A stretch of 64,000 nt of DNA from an uncultured Tateyamaria sp. (GTDB lineage Bacteria > Pseudomonadota > Alphaproteobacteria > Rhodobacterales > Rhodobacteraceae), in the NCBI RefSeq assembly GCF_947503385.1, contig NZ_CANNDO010000002.1, positions 372,001 through 436,000 of the forward strand, given 5' to 3'. Shown here piece after piece: positions 45,097-54,432 of the stretch (position 1 is the first letter of the stretch; every line of letters begins with the position of its first letter). A program made the translations under genes and the position numbers. Under the pieces are notes generated by a model. It ran no database searches. It saw only the letters and a list, made by a program, of their open reading frames with translations, and was not told the origin of the DNA.

Positions 45097-45275
45097 CTGC
45101 GCGACACCAGCCACTGTACCGCCACCATGCTCAGCACCAGCGTGATGCAGGCCAATGCGTACCAGAATTCGGCTGTTGCCGATTGCGGCTGGGGAATCGG
45201 TCGGTCAAAGCCTTCGGCAGACAGCCGCGCACCCGCAAGGACAAAGGCGCCCGTGAGGGGAATGAAAAATCGCAT
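45093..45275 (-). CDS. Small NorF-like membrane protein
   Basis: This 60-residue protein has an N-terminal hydrophobic segment (MRFFIPLTGAFVLAGARL) and a C-terminal one (FWYALACITLVLSMVAVQWLV). It follows norD by 1 base, as norE/norF do in Paracoccus. A NorE (COX3-like) gene is absent. The size fits NorF, but identity is not certain. Confidence 0.6.
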   Translation of the reverse strand: MRFFIPLTGAFVLAGARLSAEGFDRPIPQPQSATAEFWYALACITLVLSMVAVQWLVSRR

Positions 45276-45276
45276 G

Positions 45277-47175
45277 TCAGGTCTCCTGTGTCAGTGTTCT
45301 GTAAATGTCGGGCAGCGCGCGCAGCAGCCGTTCGGGGTTCGGCAAAAGGGCAAAGCCGCCGCGTCCGAAAATGCGCGCGAACCAGTCCTGTCCGTCCTCG
45401 TCGATCACCACGCCATGCAGGCTTTGGCCCGCCGCGCGGGCCTCGCGCACGGCCATGTGGCTGTCCTCTATCCCGTGCTGGCCTTCGTAGTGGTCCAGAT
45501 CATTGGGCTTGCCATCGGTCAGCACGATCAGCAGCCTGCGGGCGCTCGGTTCCTCCGCCAACGCAGCGCTGACATGGCGGATCGCGGCGCCAAGGCGGGT
45601 ATAGTGGCCGGGCTTCAGCGCGCCGATATTGGCGGTGATCGCAGGTGACATCGGGTCGTCGAACCCCTTGCAGCGGGTCAGGAACACCCGGTCCCGGCGG
45701 AGCGATGAGAACCCCCAGATGCCACACCGGTCGCCCGCCGCGTCGATCCCGGCGGCCAATGCCGCCATCGTGTCGCGGGCCACGTCGATGACCGACATGT
45801 CGCCAATCGCCGCTTCGGTTGATCGCGACGTGTCGATCAGGAACGCGACCGACACGTCGCGATCCATTTGCCGTGCGGCTTGCCAGATACGGTCGGACCC
45901 GCGCCCGGTCGCCACCATATCGGCCCGCGCCGTCAGCACCGCGTCAAGGTCAAGCTCTGCCCCGTCGATCTGGCGAGGTTGCAGCACGCGGCGTGGGAGC
46001 AAGGCCTCGAACTGGCGGCGGACTTCACGGACATAGCGGGCGTTAGGCGTGTAGGTCGCAGCACCCGCCACCGCGGGCGCATCAAGCACCCGGCAGTGAT
46101 CTTGCATATAGCTGCGCGACCGGTGGTTCCATTCGGGATAGCTGTGCTGGCCCGCCAGCGCCTCGTGATCGGCATCGGCAGGCGACAGGTCAAGGTGCAG
46201 GCGCAGGCGCGTGGCCACTTTGCGGTCCTGTTTCGACAGGGTGATCCGATCCTGATCGTCAGCGGCCTTTTGCGCGTTCTCGTCGTCGTCGTCATCGACG
46301 CTGCGGTTGATGTTCATCGACTCAACCCATGACAGGATCGATTCAAAGCGGTGAATGATAAAGCTGTCCTTGCGGTTGTGCTGGTCCTGATCCTTGCGCT
46401 CTCCCAGCTTGCGGTTGCTGCGGGCGGTACGGGGCGCCGGTGCGCCCGGATCCGCCTTGGCGTCTTGGGCCGCCAACCCACCCGACCCGGGCCGTTCAAA
46501 GCGCAACCAGATCGGGACCGGCGCGCATGGCATATGGTTGCGCAGGCCCGGGTCGACGCGATCAAGCGCCGGTGCCTGCCCACGCAACTGGTCACGGATC
46601 GCCTGTTCCAATGCGGCCTCCTGCGCGGGGCGGCGCATGTCTGTCCGGGCGGCGGCACAAAACGCGGCCATCACGCGATAGCTGTCGCGCAAGCCCGGGC
46701 AAGCCGCATAGGCCCTGCCCGCCGCCACCCCATTCGCGCGAATATGCGCACAGTCCCGCGCGGGGCCGTCGCCATCTGGGACGAAGCCATCCATGGGGGT
46801 CACAGCGGCAAGTGCCGTCAGCCAGAAATACGCCGCGCGGTTGAGGTCCGCATTAGGGAACGCCTCTATCACCGGCGGCAATGCAAGCCGTTCCCCGTCA
46901 AAGCGCGCGACCCATTCCCGGTCGCCCCCGGCCCCAAGTTTGCGGCGCACAACCTGACGGTGCTGCACCCCGCTTGGCGCGGCTTCCGCCAGTTCGACCC
47001 CCGCTGCCCCGCCAAGCGCCCGAAACAGCACGGCAAGGCTGGGCCGGACCGCGGCCAGCGCGACGCCCGCCTCAGGGTAGGTGACGCCTGCGCCGATCCC
47101 GCTGGCCATGTCGTGCCAAAGGTTGCCCACCGTTTCTTCGGGTTCCATGAGGTCGCGCAGGTGCATGGCCCTCAC
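45277..47175 (-). CDS. norD: NorD, VWA-domain protein for nitric oxide reductase maturation
   Basis: This 632-residue soluble protein has a helical N-terminal half, an acidic stretch (about 295-305, DDDDENAQKAADD), and a C-terminal VWA domain with AFLIDTSRSTEA (MIDAS near residue 446) and LIVLTDGKPND. NorD works with the NorQ ATPase to insert metal into NorB. The GTG start at 47175 overlaps the norQ stop (GTGA); an in-frame ATG at 47166 is the alternative. Confidence 0.93.
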   Translation of the reverse strand: MRAMHLRDLMEPEETVGNLWHDMASGIGAGVTYPEAGVALAAVRPSLAVLFRALGGAAGVELAEAAPSGVQHRQVVRRKLGAGGDREWVARFDGERLALPPVIEAFPNADLNRAAYFWLTALAAVTPMDGFVPDGDGPARDCAHIRANGVAAGRAYAACPGLRDSYRVMAAFCAAARTDMRRPAQEAALEQAIRDQLRGQAPALDRVDPGLRNHMPCAPVPIWLRFERPGSGGLAAQDAKADPGAPAPRTARSNRKLGERKDQDQHNRKDSFIIHRFESILSWVESMNINRSVDDDDDENAQKAADDQDRITLSKQDRKVATRLRLHLDLSPADADHEALAGQHSYPEWNHRSRSYMQDHCRVLDAPAVAGAATYTPNARYVREVRRQFEALLPRRVLQPRQIDGAELDLDAVLTARADMVATGRGSDRIWQAARQMDRDVSVAFLIDTSRSTEAAIGDMSVIDVARDTMAALAAGIDAAGDRCGIWGFSSLRRDRVFLTRCKGFDDPMSPAITANIGALKPGHYTRLGAAIRHVSAALAEEPSARRLLIVLTDGKPNDLDHYEGQHGIEDSHMAVREARAAGQSLHGVVIDEDGQDWFARIFGRGGFALLPNPERLLRALPDIYRTLTQET

Positions 47176-47966
47176 CCGTAGATCGTGCTGACCAGATCGC
47201 GCAGCGCTTGCTGCACGTCCGGCTCATCGCTCAGCGGCTCTATGATTGCCGCGTCAAGCGCTTGGGCGACGCCCACACCACCGGCCATCAAAGTCGCGGC
47301 ATATATCAGCAGACGGGTCGACACGCCTTCCTCCAGGTCCATGCCGCTCAGGTTGCGAATATGGCCCGCGAGCCGCACCAGCGGCGCGACGCGGCCCGGT
47401 TCCAGCCTGCTTTCCGCGGCAACCACCGCGATCTCGGTGTCCGCCTGTGGAAAGTCAAAGCTGATCGACAGGAACCGCTGCCGGGTCGACGGTTTCAACC
47501 GCTTCAGCACGTTCTGGTAGCCGGGGTTGTAACTGGCCACCAGCATGAACGCCGCAGGTGCCACCAGTTCCTCGCCCGTGCGGTCGATCATCAGCGTGCG
47601 CCGCGTGTCCGTCAGCGGGTGCAACACCACGGTGACGTCCTTGCGCGCCTCCACCACCTCGTCGAGATAGCAAATACCACCGTCGCGCACGGCGCGCGTC
47701 AGCGGTCCGTCGACCCAGACGGTCTCGCCGCCTTTCAGCAGATAGCGCCCGATCAGGTCCGCCGCCGACAGATCGTCATGGCAGGCGACAGTATACAGCG
47801 GCTTGCCCAGACGCGCCGCCATGTGTTCGACAAAACGTGTCTTGCCGCAGCCGGTCGGCCCCTTCAGAAGAAGGGGCAAACCGTTGTCATGGGCCGCCTC
47901 GAACAGGTCGCATTCGCGGCCCGTCGGCTGGTAGAACGGCAAACGCGGTGGGGTTGCGACATTCAT
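47172..47966 (-). CDS. norQ: NorQ, MoxR-type AAA+ ATPase
   Basis: This 264-residue ATPase has Walker A LLKGPTGCGKTRFVEHMA near residue 33, Walker B ICYLDEVVEARKDV, and VASYNPGYQNVLKRLKPSTRQRF. NorQ/CbbQ-type proteins activate NorCB with NorD. It starts 3 bases after the norB stop. Confidence 0.95.
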   Translation of the reverse strand: MNVATPPRLPFYQPTGRECDLFEAAHDNGLPLLLKGPTGCGKTRFVEHMAARLGKPLYTVACHDDLSAADLIGRYLLKGGETVWVDGPLTRAVRDGGICYLDEVVEARKDVTVVLHPLTDTRRTLMIDRTGEELVAPAAFMLVASYNPGYQNVLKRLKPSTRQRFLSISFDFPQADTEIAVVAAESRLEPGRVAPLVRLAGHIRNLSGMDLEEGVSTRLLIYAATLMAGGVGVAQALDAAIIEPLSDEPDVQQALRDLVSTIYG

Positions 47967-47969
47967 GGC

Positions 47970-49319
47970 CTATTCTCCCGGCACGGGGTTGGCCGGACCG
48001 GGTGCGATGACCTCGGCCTTGCGCACCACCAGCAGCGCATAAATGAAAAGAAGCGCACCCAGAACGACGGCCAAACCTGCGCCGAACCGCATCAGGTAGA
48101 AGATCGCAAGATCGTCCTGCACCGTCATGTAATAGTCGCCGATGACCCGCTGCATATGCGTCTGGATTGTCCCGGCGAAGGTCAGCACAAAGGTCATAAA
48201 GGCCATGCCGCCGGTCATCAGCCAGAACGAGACCATGTTGAGCACCTGATTATAGGGCGCGCGCTGCCGCAGCATCGGCATGGCGTAGGTAAAGATCGCA
48301 AGGTTCAGCGCCACATAGGCTCCGAAAAACGCAAGGTGCCCATGGGCTGCGGTGATCTGCGTGCCGTGACTGTAAAAATTCACACCGTGCAGCGTGTGCA
48401 GAAACCCCCAGACGCCCGCCCCGAAAAAGGCAACCGTCGCGGACCCAAGCGACCACAGCAGGGCGGCTTTGTTCGGATGGTTCTTGCGGCCCTTCCAGAC
48501 CATGACAAAGGCAAAGCTCATCATCAGAAAGAACGGGATGACTTCAAGCGTCGAAAAGATCGAACCGACCCACTGCCAATAGCCCGGCAATCCAATCCAG
48601 TAAAAATGGTGCCCGGTCCCGAGGATGCCGGAAAACAGCGCGGTCGCCACGATAACATACAGCCACTTTTCCACCACTTCGCGGTCCACACCCGTCAGTT
48701 TCAGAAGCAGGAAGGCGAGGATTGCGGCCATCACCAATTCCCATGTCGCCTCCACCCACAGGTGCACAACGAACCACCAATACATCTTGTCGAGGCTGAG
48801 GTTGTCGGGATTGATAAAGGCAAAAACCCAAAGCAGCGACAGCAGCCAAAGGCCCATCAGCAGCACACTGGTGATTGCAGTCTTTTTGCCCGCCAGGACG
48901 GTCATCGAGATGTTGAGCAGGAAAATAAGCGCCGCAACGAGGATGCCGAACTTTACCCAGAGCGGTTGTTCAAGAAACTCGCGCCCGCCATGGATACCAA
49001 CAAGATAAGAGCCGACAGCACCCAGCGTGCCCACCAGCAGAATGACCAATTGGATATAGGCCAGTTTGGCCGACCATATCTCGCGCTCGGATTCCTCCGG
49101 GATTAGGAAATAGGCCGCGCCGAAAAAGCCCAACAGCAGCCAGACGATCAACGCGTTCGTGTGGATCATGCGGATGACGTTGAACGGCAAAAGCTCGGAC
49201 AGGAAATTGGGCGAGACATAGATCCAGCCCGCAAGAAGCCCGCCCAGCACCTGAACGCCGAACAGCGCCATGGCAGCGAGAAAGTACCAGTAGGCCACGT
49301 TCTGTGATTGATATTTCAT
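47970..49319 (-). CDS. norB: Nitric oxide reductase subunit B
   Basis: This 449-residue, 12-helix haem-copper oxidase relative reduces NO to N2O at a haem b3/FeB centre in the inner membrane. It has IHTNALIVWLLLGFFG, HLWVEATWELVMAAILAFLL, GTGHHFYWIGLPGYWQWVGS split before IFSTLEVIPFF, and AAHGHLAFFGAYVALN. ATG 49319 begins the family N-terminus MKYQSQNVAYWYF. The extra 46 upstream residues are rejected. Confidence 0.97.
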   Translation of the reverse strand: MKYQSQNVAYWYFLAAMALFGVQVLGGLLAGWIYVSPNFLSELLPFNVIRMIHTNALIVWLLLGFFGAAYFLIPEESEREIWSAKLAYIQLVILLVGTLGAVGSYLVGIHGGREFLEQPLWVKFGILVAALIFLLNISMTVLAGKKTAITSVLLMGLWLLSLLWVFAFINPDNLSLDKMYWWFVVHLWVEATWELVMAAILAFLLLKLTGVDREVVEKWLYVIVATALFSGILGTGHHFYWIGLPGYWQWVGSIFSTLEVIPFFLMMSFAFVMVWKGRKNHPNKAALLWSLGSATVAFFGAGVWGFLHTLHGVNFYSHGTQITAAHGHLAFFGAYVALNLAIFTYAMPMLRQRAPYNQVLNMVSFWLMTGGMAFMTFVLTFAGTIQTHMQRVIGDYYMTVQDDLAIFYLMRFGAGLAVVLGALLFIYALLVVRKAEVIAPGPANPVPGE

Positions 49320-49389
49320 TCTGTGTTCCTTTTTTGTGGCGCAATTGCTCCGAAAAGCGGGGTCCACTGTTCGGATTGCGCTCGCCTGC

Positions 49390-49842
49390 TTATCCGGCGT
49401 CGTTGGGCGGCCAGCCCTGCGTGTCGGTCTGGTCCGCCCAGCGCAGGAATTCGGCAAGTCCGCGAATGTCCTCGTCGGTCATCTCGTATTTGGGCATCTG
49501 CCTGCGGCCTTCGATGCCGGTGGGCTGGCTTTCGATCCATGCCTTGAGGGTTTCGAAAGCGTCTTCGGGACTGTCGAGCACACCCCAGCGCGTCATCACG
49601 TTGCCAACTTCAGGCGCAAAATATGCGCCCTCGCCGTGCAGGCTGTGACAGTTGATGCATGAGTGTCTTTCCCACACATGTTTGCCGTGGATCACGGCCT
49701 CGCTCAGGTCCATGCCTGCGGTCGACGTGGTGACCACGTATCTGTGCGAGTGAACGGTCATCGCTACGAAAACCAAGACGAAGAATATCGAGCCCCCGTA
49801 GAAGATGTTTCGCGCCCGTGATTTTGTCAGAATGTCCGCCAT
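49390..49842 (-). CDS. norC: Nitric oxide reductase subunit C (cytochrome c)
   Basis: This 150-residue protein has an N-terminal membrane anchor (NIFYGGSIFFVLVFVAMTVHS) and one haem c site, CINCH, near residue 61. A candidate axial Met lies in MPKYEMTDEDI. It feeds electrons to NorB from the periplasm. AAGGAG precedes ATG 49842. A TTG-N8-CAA site (49902-49915) lies 60 bases upstream. Confidence 0.96.
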   Translation of the reverse strand: MADILTKSRARNIFYGGSIFFVLVFVAMTVHSHRYVVTTSTAGMDLSEAVIHGKHVWERHSCINCHSLHGEGAYFAPEVGNVMTRWGVLDSPEDAFETLKAWIESQPTGIEGRRQMPKYEMTDEDIRGLAEFLRWADQTDTQGWPPNDAG

Positions 49843-49901
49843 GAGCCGGTCTCCTTGGTTGCGGGATGACCGATCACTAGCGTGGCGCGATGCGCACAAG
49901 T

Positions 49902-49915
49902 TTGTGCCAGCGCAA
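49902..49915. promoter_or_regulatory. NNR/DNR-type box between norC and the DUF1858 gene
   Basis: TTGTGCCAGCGCAA fits TTG-N8-CAA, one mismatch from TTG(A/C)-N6-(G/T)CAA. It lies 60 bases upstream of norC and 48 upstream of the divergent DUF1858 gene, so it could activate both. It shares the core TTG-GCCAGC-GCAA with the site at 50978. Confidence 0.65.
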
Positions 49916-49962
49916 CGTTTGGCGTCTTTGAGTGGCTAGTCTCGCCCCATCAGGAGAGACCG

Positions 49963-50172
49963 ATGCGAGAGATGAAAATCGACGATCCCGATATGCCGCT
50001 GGCAGACCTCATGACGCGCTGGCCCGAGACCATCCCCGTTTTCGCGCGTCACAGGATGCTGTGCGTTGGCTGCCTCGTCAGTCCGTTTCACACCCTTGTC
50101 GATGCGTGCCGGGAATACGATCTGGACGAAGACGCCTTTGTGGCCGAGTTGTTGGCGGCAACCGGCCTATAG
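49963..50172 (+). CDS. DUF1858 protein in the denitrification cluster
   Basis: This 69-residue protein has IDDPDMPLADLMTRWPETIPVFARHRMLCVGC, matching the DUF1858/ScdA-N pattern with its CxxC motif (CVGC, near residue 36). Such domains occur with NO-response and Fe-S repair proteins. AGGAGA precedes ATG 49963. It ends tail-to-tail with the regulator gene, overlapping its stop. Confidence 0.8.
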   Translation: MREMKIDDPDMPLADLMTRWPETIPVFARHRMLCVGCLVSPFHTLVDACREYDLDEDAFVAELLAATGL

Positions 50173-50895
50173 CCCGGACTTTGGCTGCGAAATGACAACC
50201 AGCGCGTGCGGGTCCAGCACGGTCACGCGCTTGCGTTTGCTGCGCACAAGCCCCTGTTTTTCCCACGCGCTGAGCAGGCGGCTTGCCGTGTGCAGCGTCG
50301 TCGCGGTGAGTTCGGACAGATCCTGCCGCGTGATGGGAAAGTCAATCTCGATCCCGTCCAAAACCTTGCGGCCTGACTGATTGATGAGCCGCAGCAGGGC
50401 GTTCGCCACCCTCTGTTCGACCTGTTGGGTTGCCATCTCCATGACCCGGTTGTGTATCTCGCCCATCCGGTCACCGACGGTTTTGTATGTCTCTGTGGCA
50501 AAGCCCTCGTAATCCGCGACGAAACTCTCCCACAGCCGCATTGGCCAACTTAGAGCGATCGACTCGGTCGCGGTCACTGCGGTGGCAGGGTACGTGTCAC
50601 GCCCCACCGCCTTGGCAATCCCCAAAAGCTGCCCCGCCGGGATATGCAGCGCCGTCACCTGCTCCCCCGATTGGGTCACCCGGACCACGCGCACATAGCC
50701 ATCGAGCAGCATAAAGAACCTCTCCGCAGGCGCGCCCTCATCAAATATCGCGACCCCCGCGTCGTACCGGCGCGCGGTGGCCTGATCGAGGATCGTGCGG
50801 ATGTGCCGCCGCTCGAGCCTTGAGAACGGAGGCAAATGCGTCAGCAGGCTTTCGTCAAGCCGCGGCAATATCTTGTGCGGTTGCAACTCGGTCAT
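50167..50895 (-). CDS. nnrR: Crp/Fnr-family regulator, NnrR/DNR type
   Basis: This 242-residue protein has a cyclic-nucleotide-binding-like N-domain (AIFDEGAPAERFFMLLDGYVR), a dimer helix, and a winged HTH (ITRQDLSELTATTLHTASRLLSAW). No cysteines lie in the N-terminal region, so it is not an Fe-S FNR. With its place between nor and nir it is probably the NO-sensing activator. GTG 50904 is an alternative start. Confidence 0.85.
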   Translation of the reverse strand: MTELQPHKILPRLDESLLTHLPPFSRLERRHIRTILDQATARRYDAGVAIFDEGAPAERFFMLLDGYVRVVRVTQSGEQVTALHIPAGQLLGIAKAVGRDTYPATAVTATESIALSWPMRLWESFVADYEGFATETYKTVGDRMGEIHNRVMEMATQQVEQRVANALLRLINQSGRKVLDGIEIDFPITRQDLSELTATTLHTASRLLSAWEKQGLVRSKRKRVTVLDPHALVVISQPKSGL

Positions 50896-50977
50896 TCCGG
50901 GCACTGTCGCACAGTTACCATAGGCAGGACAGATACTTGTCGGTGGCGCCACACCGCTGCGCGCATCGGCGCAAAGT

Positions 50978-50991
50978 TTGAGCCAGCGCAA
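50978..50991. promoter_or_regulatory. NNR/DNR box upstream of pseudoazurin
   Basis: TTGAGCCAGCGCAA matches TTG(A/C)-N6-(G/T)CAA exactly. It lies 67 bases before the pseudoazurin ATG and 83 before the divergent regulator start. Confidence 0.75.
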
Positions 50992-51057
50992 ACTCCCGTT
51001 TTCTCCGTCCGATAGATTTGGCTTCAACGCACACCGCGAACTGAAAGGAAAACACAG

Positions 51058-51489
51058 ATGTTTCGCACAGTTGTATCCGGCCTGACCCTCGCCGCCCTGA
51101 TGGGGAGCGCGGCGTTTGCCGAAACCTTCGAGGTTCAAATGCTCAACAAAGGGTCCGACGGTGAACGCATGGTCTTTGAACCTGCGTTCGTGCAGGCCCA
51201 GCCCGGCGACACGATCAAATTTCTAGCCACCACCAAGGGCCACAATGCCGAAGTGAACAAAGGTATGCTGCCCGACGGTGCCGAAGCCTTCAAAGGCAAG
51301 ATCAACGAAGAGATCGAAGTCACGCTCGACACCCAAGGCGTCTACGGCGTCATCTGCAAACCGCACTTTGCCATGGGCATGGTGATGACCATCGCTGTCG
51401 GTGATGCACAGGTCCCTGCGGATTTCTTCGAAGGCCGTGTGCCACCCAAAGCCAAAGAGCGTTTCGAGGCTCAACTCGGCAATCTCTGA
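51058..51489 (+). CDS. Pseudoazurin
   Basis: This 143-residue periplasmic type I copper protein has signal peptide MFRTVVSGLTLAALMGSAAFA. Copper ligands are seen as His in KGHNAE, and Cys, His and Met in VICKPHFAMGM. It is the usual electron donor to NirK, whose gene follows 67 bases downstream. Confidence 0.93.
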   Translation: MFRTVVSGLTLAALMGSAAFAETFEVQMLNKGSDGERMVFEPAFVQAQPGDTIKFLATTKGHNAEVNKGMLPDGAEAFKGKINEEIEVTLDTQGVYGVICKPHFAMGMVMTIAVGDAQVPADFFEGRVPPKAKERFEAQLGNL

Positions 51490-51556
51490 ACATTTCCAGT
51501 CGTCAGCGGGCGCGGTGTCGCGCCTGTCGACCAGCCAAACCCCATAGGAGGGCACC

Positions 51557-52774
51557 ATGACCAAACGCATCAACCCCGGACTCGTGAAGACCAGCCGCCG
51601 CAATGTGCTGCGCGGCAGTGTGCTTGCGGGCGCAGCCGCCATGACAGGGGCCGCTGCAATGTCAGCGCCGCGCGCACCCAAACTTCACGGGGTAAACGCA
51701 ACGTCCAAGAACCTGTATCGCGTCGCAGGGACAGAAGACGCCGCAACCAATGCGAAACCTGCCGATCTGTCGGGCTACACACGGGTCAAACAGGAACTGG
51801 TGGCGCCCCCCTTTGCACCTGAACACGAACAGGTCGCCACAGGTGGCCCAAAGATCGTCGAAATCACAATGGAGACCGAAGAGCGCCTGATGGTCGTCGA
51901 CGAAGACAACGGCGCAAGCGTCTGGGCGCTAACCTATAACGGGTCGGTTCCGGGGCCGCTGATCATCGTCCACGAGGGCGACATGGTCGAACTGACCCTG
52001 CGCAACCCGACCTCCAGCATGATGGAACACAATATCGATTTCCACGCCTCGACCGGCGCTTTGGGTGGCGGTGGCCTGACCCATGTCTATCCCGGCGAGG
52101 AATGCATGTTGCGCTGGAAGGCGACAAAACCCGGCTGTTTCACCTATCACTGCGCACCGGGCGGCGACATGATCCCCTATCACGTCACCCACGGCATGAA
52201 CGGCGCCATCATGGTGCTGCCGCGCGACGGGCTCAAGGACAAGGACGGCAACCCGCTGCGCTACGACCGCATCGCCTATTTCGGCGAGCAGGATTACTAC
52301 CTGCCCAAGGATGAAAACGGCGACTACCGCACCTATGAGGCGGCGGGCGATGACTATGCCGACAGTCTTGAGGTGATGCGCGGTCTGATCCCGACCCATT
52401 CGGTGTTCAACGGTGCCGTTGGTGCCCTGACCGGGGAAGGCGCAATCAAGGCCAATGTGGGTGAAACCGTCCTGATGATCCACAATCAGGCGAACCGCGA
52501 CTCGCGTCCCCACCTGATCGGCGGGCACGGCAATTATGTCTGGGAATCGTCCTTTACCGACGCGCCGCTTCAGGACATGGAAACGTGGTTTGTGCGGGGC
52601 GGCAGCGCTGTGGCCGCGATGTATACGTTCGAACAACCGGGCGTTTACGCCTACGTCAACCACAACCTGATCGAAGGTGTGATGCTGGGTGCAACCGCGC
52701 ATGTCGTTGTCGAAGGCCAGTGGGACAACGCACTGATGGAGCAGGTCGTCGCCCCACGTAGTTTCGAAACCTAA
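51557..52774 (+). CDS. nirK: Copper-containing nitrite reductase NirK
   Basis: This 405-residue multicopper enzyme reduces nitrite to NO in the periplasm. It has a twin-arginine signal ([18 protein letters not shown]), type 1/2 copper ligands in [34 protein letters not shown] split, and a second cupredoxin domain with [10 protein letters not shown] and [15 protein letters not shown]-like GGAGG precedes the ATG. It is in one unit with pseudoazurin and nirV. Confidence 0.96.
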   Translation: MTKRINPGLVKTSRRNVLRGSVLAGAAAMTGAAAMSAPRAPKLHGVNATSKNLYRVAGTEDAATNAKPADLSGYTRVKQELVAPPFAPEHEQVATGGPKIVEITMETEERLMVVDEDNGASVWALTYNGSVPGPLIIVHEGDMVELTLRNPTSSMMEHNIDFHASTGALGGGGLTHVYPGEECMLRWKATKPGCFTYHCAPGGDMIPYHVTHGMNGAIMVLPRDGLKDKDGNPLRYDRIAYFGEQDYYLPKDENGDYRTYEAAGDDYADSLEVMRGLIPTHSVFNGAVGALTGEGAIKANVGETVLMIHNQANRDSRPHLIGGHGNYVWESSFTDAPLQDMETWFVRGGSAVAAMYTFEQPGVYAYVNHNLIEGVMLGATAHVVVEGQWDNALMEQVVAPRSFET

Positions 52775-52791
52775 GAAAGGGAGAATGACCG

Positions 52792-53541
52792 ATGTCCGCC
52801 GCTGCAAACCCGGAAACAAGACGTGGAAAGACGTTCGTTCGTTTTGCCATCCTCAGCCTTGCAGCGGCAGGCATCGCTTGGGTCGCGCTTTTGCAGCGCG
52901 GCCCGGACCCCGCCTATGTGCCCGTAATGGCCGAACAGGCTGTGGTCATGCCCGACGGACGTGCGCTCTATGTGCAAAAATTCGAAGTCACCGTGGCCGA
53001 ATGGAACAGATGCGCAAACGATGGTGCCTGCGCGCTCACCCTGCGCTCAAGGCCCGACCAAGATCCGGTCACAACGCCTGCCACCGGGCTGAGCTATGTT
53101 GACGTTCAGCAATATGTCGCATGGATTAACCGCAAAAGCCGTCACATCTTTCGGCTGCCCACTGCGGGCGAATGGGATGTATTGGCCGCCGCGGTTCTTC
53201 CCGACAAGCCCGATCCACTCTTTACCGACCCCTCCCTGACATGGGCGTCCAGCTACCTCATCGAAGGCCTCGCCCCACGGGCGCTCAAGCCTCAAGGCAG
53301 CTTTTCTGCCTCCCCCCAAGGCGTTGTCGATCTTGATGGCAGCGTGTGGGAATGGACGATGGAATGCTATGACGGGCTGGACAACGGAACCGCCACCGAT
53401 CGCTGTCCCGCGTTTTTTGTGGGTGGCGAACACCTCGCAGCGATGTCCTATCTGATCCGCGACCCCGCGCGCGGCGGATGCGCCGTCGGAACCCCGCCCG
53501 CACATCTCGGGATGCGTCTGATCAGCGACAAAGCTGTCTAA
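52792..53541 (+). CDS. nirV: NirV, formylglycine-generating-enzyme-like protein
   Basis: This 249-residue protein has an N-terminal membrane anchor/signal (FAILSLAAAGIAWVALL). An FGE-sulfatase-like domain follows (VTVAEWNRC, IFRLPTAGEWDVLAAA, VVDLDGSVWEWTMECYDG, HLGMRLISD). NirV accompanies nirK in many denitrifiers; its role is not settled. It lies 17 bases after nirK. Confidence 0.85.
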   Translation: MSAAANPETRRGKTFVRFAILSLAAAGIAWVALLQRGPDPAYVPVMAEQAVVMPDGRALYVQKFEVTVAEWNRCANDGACALTLRSRPDQDPVTTPATGLSYVDVQQYVAWINRKSRHIFRLPTAGEWDVLAAAVLPDKPDPLFTDPSLTWASSYLIEGLAPRALKPQGSFSASPQGVVDLDGSVWEWTMECYDGLDNGTATDRCPAFFVGGEHLAAMSYLIRDPARGGCAVGTPPAHLGMRLISDKAV

Positions 53542-53759
53542 GCGGGACACGCCGGCCTTGAGAGCGTCCGTACAAGACGCGCACATGAGGGTCAGCGTTC
53601 ATCGAATTTCGCCGTCAAATGACCACTTCGGGTCCGTAACTGCAAAGAACAATACCCTCGATGCTGGAGTAAAAAACCCATTCTGCGCAGGTCCGCTTCG
53701 GTCCGCGCACCTGATTTTGAACCATTCCGAGCCTGCCGCTGGTTTGGGTCCGTCACGCG

Positions 53760-54095
53760 TTAGCGCTTGGGCAGAAACACCTCGATCGCGGCGACGGCCA
53801 TGACGTGCACCTCGTCGCCCACAGGTACGTCCAGCCCGCCCTGCTTCGGTACAACTTCGACCACCCCGTAAGGCAGCAGACCCGCGATCAGGTCCACGTC
53901 AACCGCTTCAGGCCGCGGCACTGCAACGTGGACAACGATCCGCATCGCGCCCCGGTCGACACCCAATGTGCCAAAGATCGGCAGTGACGCACCTTGCAGC
54001 GCCTGTTCGACCGCACGGCGTGCAGCCTTGGTGTCGTCGCGCCCGTGCAGGTCCACACCCTGCGCCATTTCGATGATCAGCCGCTGTTCAGTCAT
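53760..54095 (-). CDS. Lin0512-like protein, copy 2
   Basis: This 111-residue protein (MTEQRLIIEMAQGVDLHGRD) is homologous along its length to the next gene: AARRAVEQAL, a central MRIVVHVAVPRPEAVDVD, LPYGVVEVVPKQGGLDVP. It resembles the Lin0512 family of unknown function. Eight bases overlap with copy 1. Confidence 0.7.
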   Translation of the reverse strand: MTEQRLIIEMAQGVDLHGRDDTKAARRAVEQALQGASLPIFGTLGVDRGAMRIVVHVAVPRPEAVDVDLIAGLLPYGVVEVVPKQGGLDVPVGDEVHVMAVAAIEVFLPKR

Positions 54096-54432
54096 CAGAT
54101 TTCTCCACCGACACCACCAGTGCGGCCTGAGCCATCACGGTCGGCGCACCCGTCCCCTCGGGCCGTGCCACGTCCAGCCCGCCCTTGCGGATCTGAAACG
54201 CTGTCGCGCCGTAGGGGAACACATCCGCCAGAACCGACACATCCACCAGTTCGGGCTGCGCACAGCCGATATGCACCGCGATGCGCATGTCCTCTTTGGC
54301 CACGCCCATATATTCTGCAAGGTTGATGGAGTTGCGCCAAAGCGCCGCCCGCACCGCCCGCGCCGCAGCCTCGGTGTAGCTGCCCCGGCGCAAGGACGTG
54401 CCCAGACCAAATTCCACGATCATTGGCCCCAT
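54088..54432 (-). CDS. Lin0512-like protein, copy 1
   Basis: This 114-residue protein starts MGPMIVEFGLGTSLRRGSYT at ATG 54432, which overlaps the ATPase stop (TGATG). It has AARAVRAAL, MRIAVHIGCAQPELVDVS, FPYGATAFQIRKGGLDVA. Copies 1 and 2 probably form a heteromeric pair. Function is unknown; context links it to a transporter ATPase. Confidence 0.7.
   Translation of the reverse strand: MGPMIVEFGLGTSLRRGSYTEAAARAVRAALWRNSINLAEYMGVAKEDMRIAVHIGCAQPELVDVSVLADVFPYGATAFQIRKGGLDVARPEGTGAPTVMAQAALVVSVEKSDD

Noticed and set aside
47208..49106. Long plus-strand open frame (632 codons) opposite norQ and norB
   Set aside because: It crosses two certain genes on the other strand and has no recognisable domain.
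53542..53759. Possible gene or RNA between nirV and the Lin0512-like pair
   Set aside because: No frame with a ribosome site, no stable terminator and no tRNA-like structure could be found.
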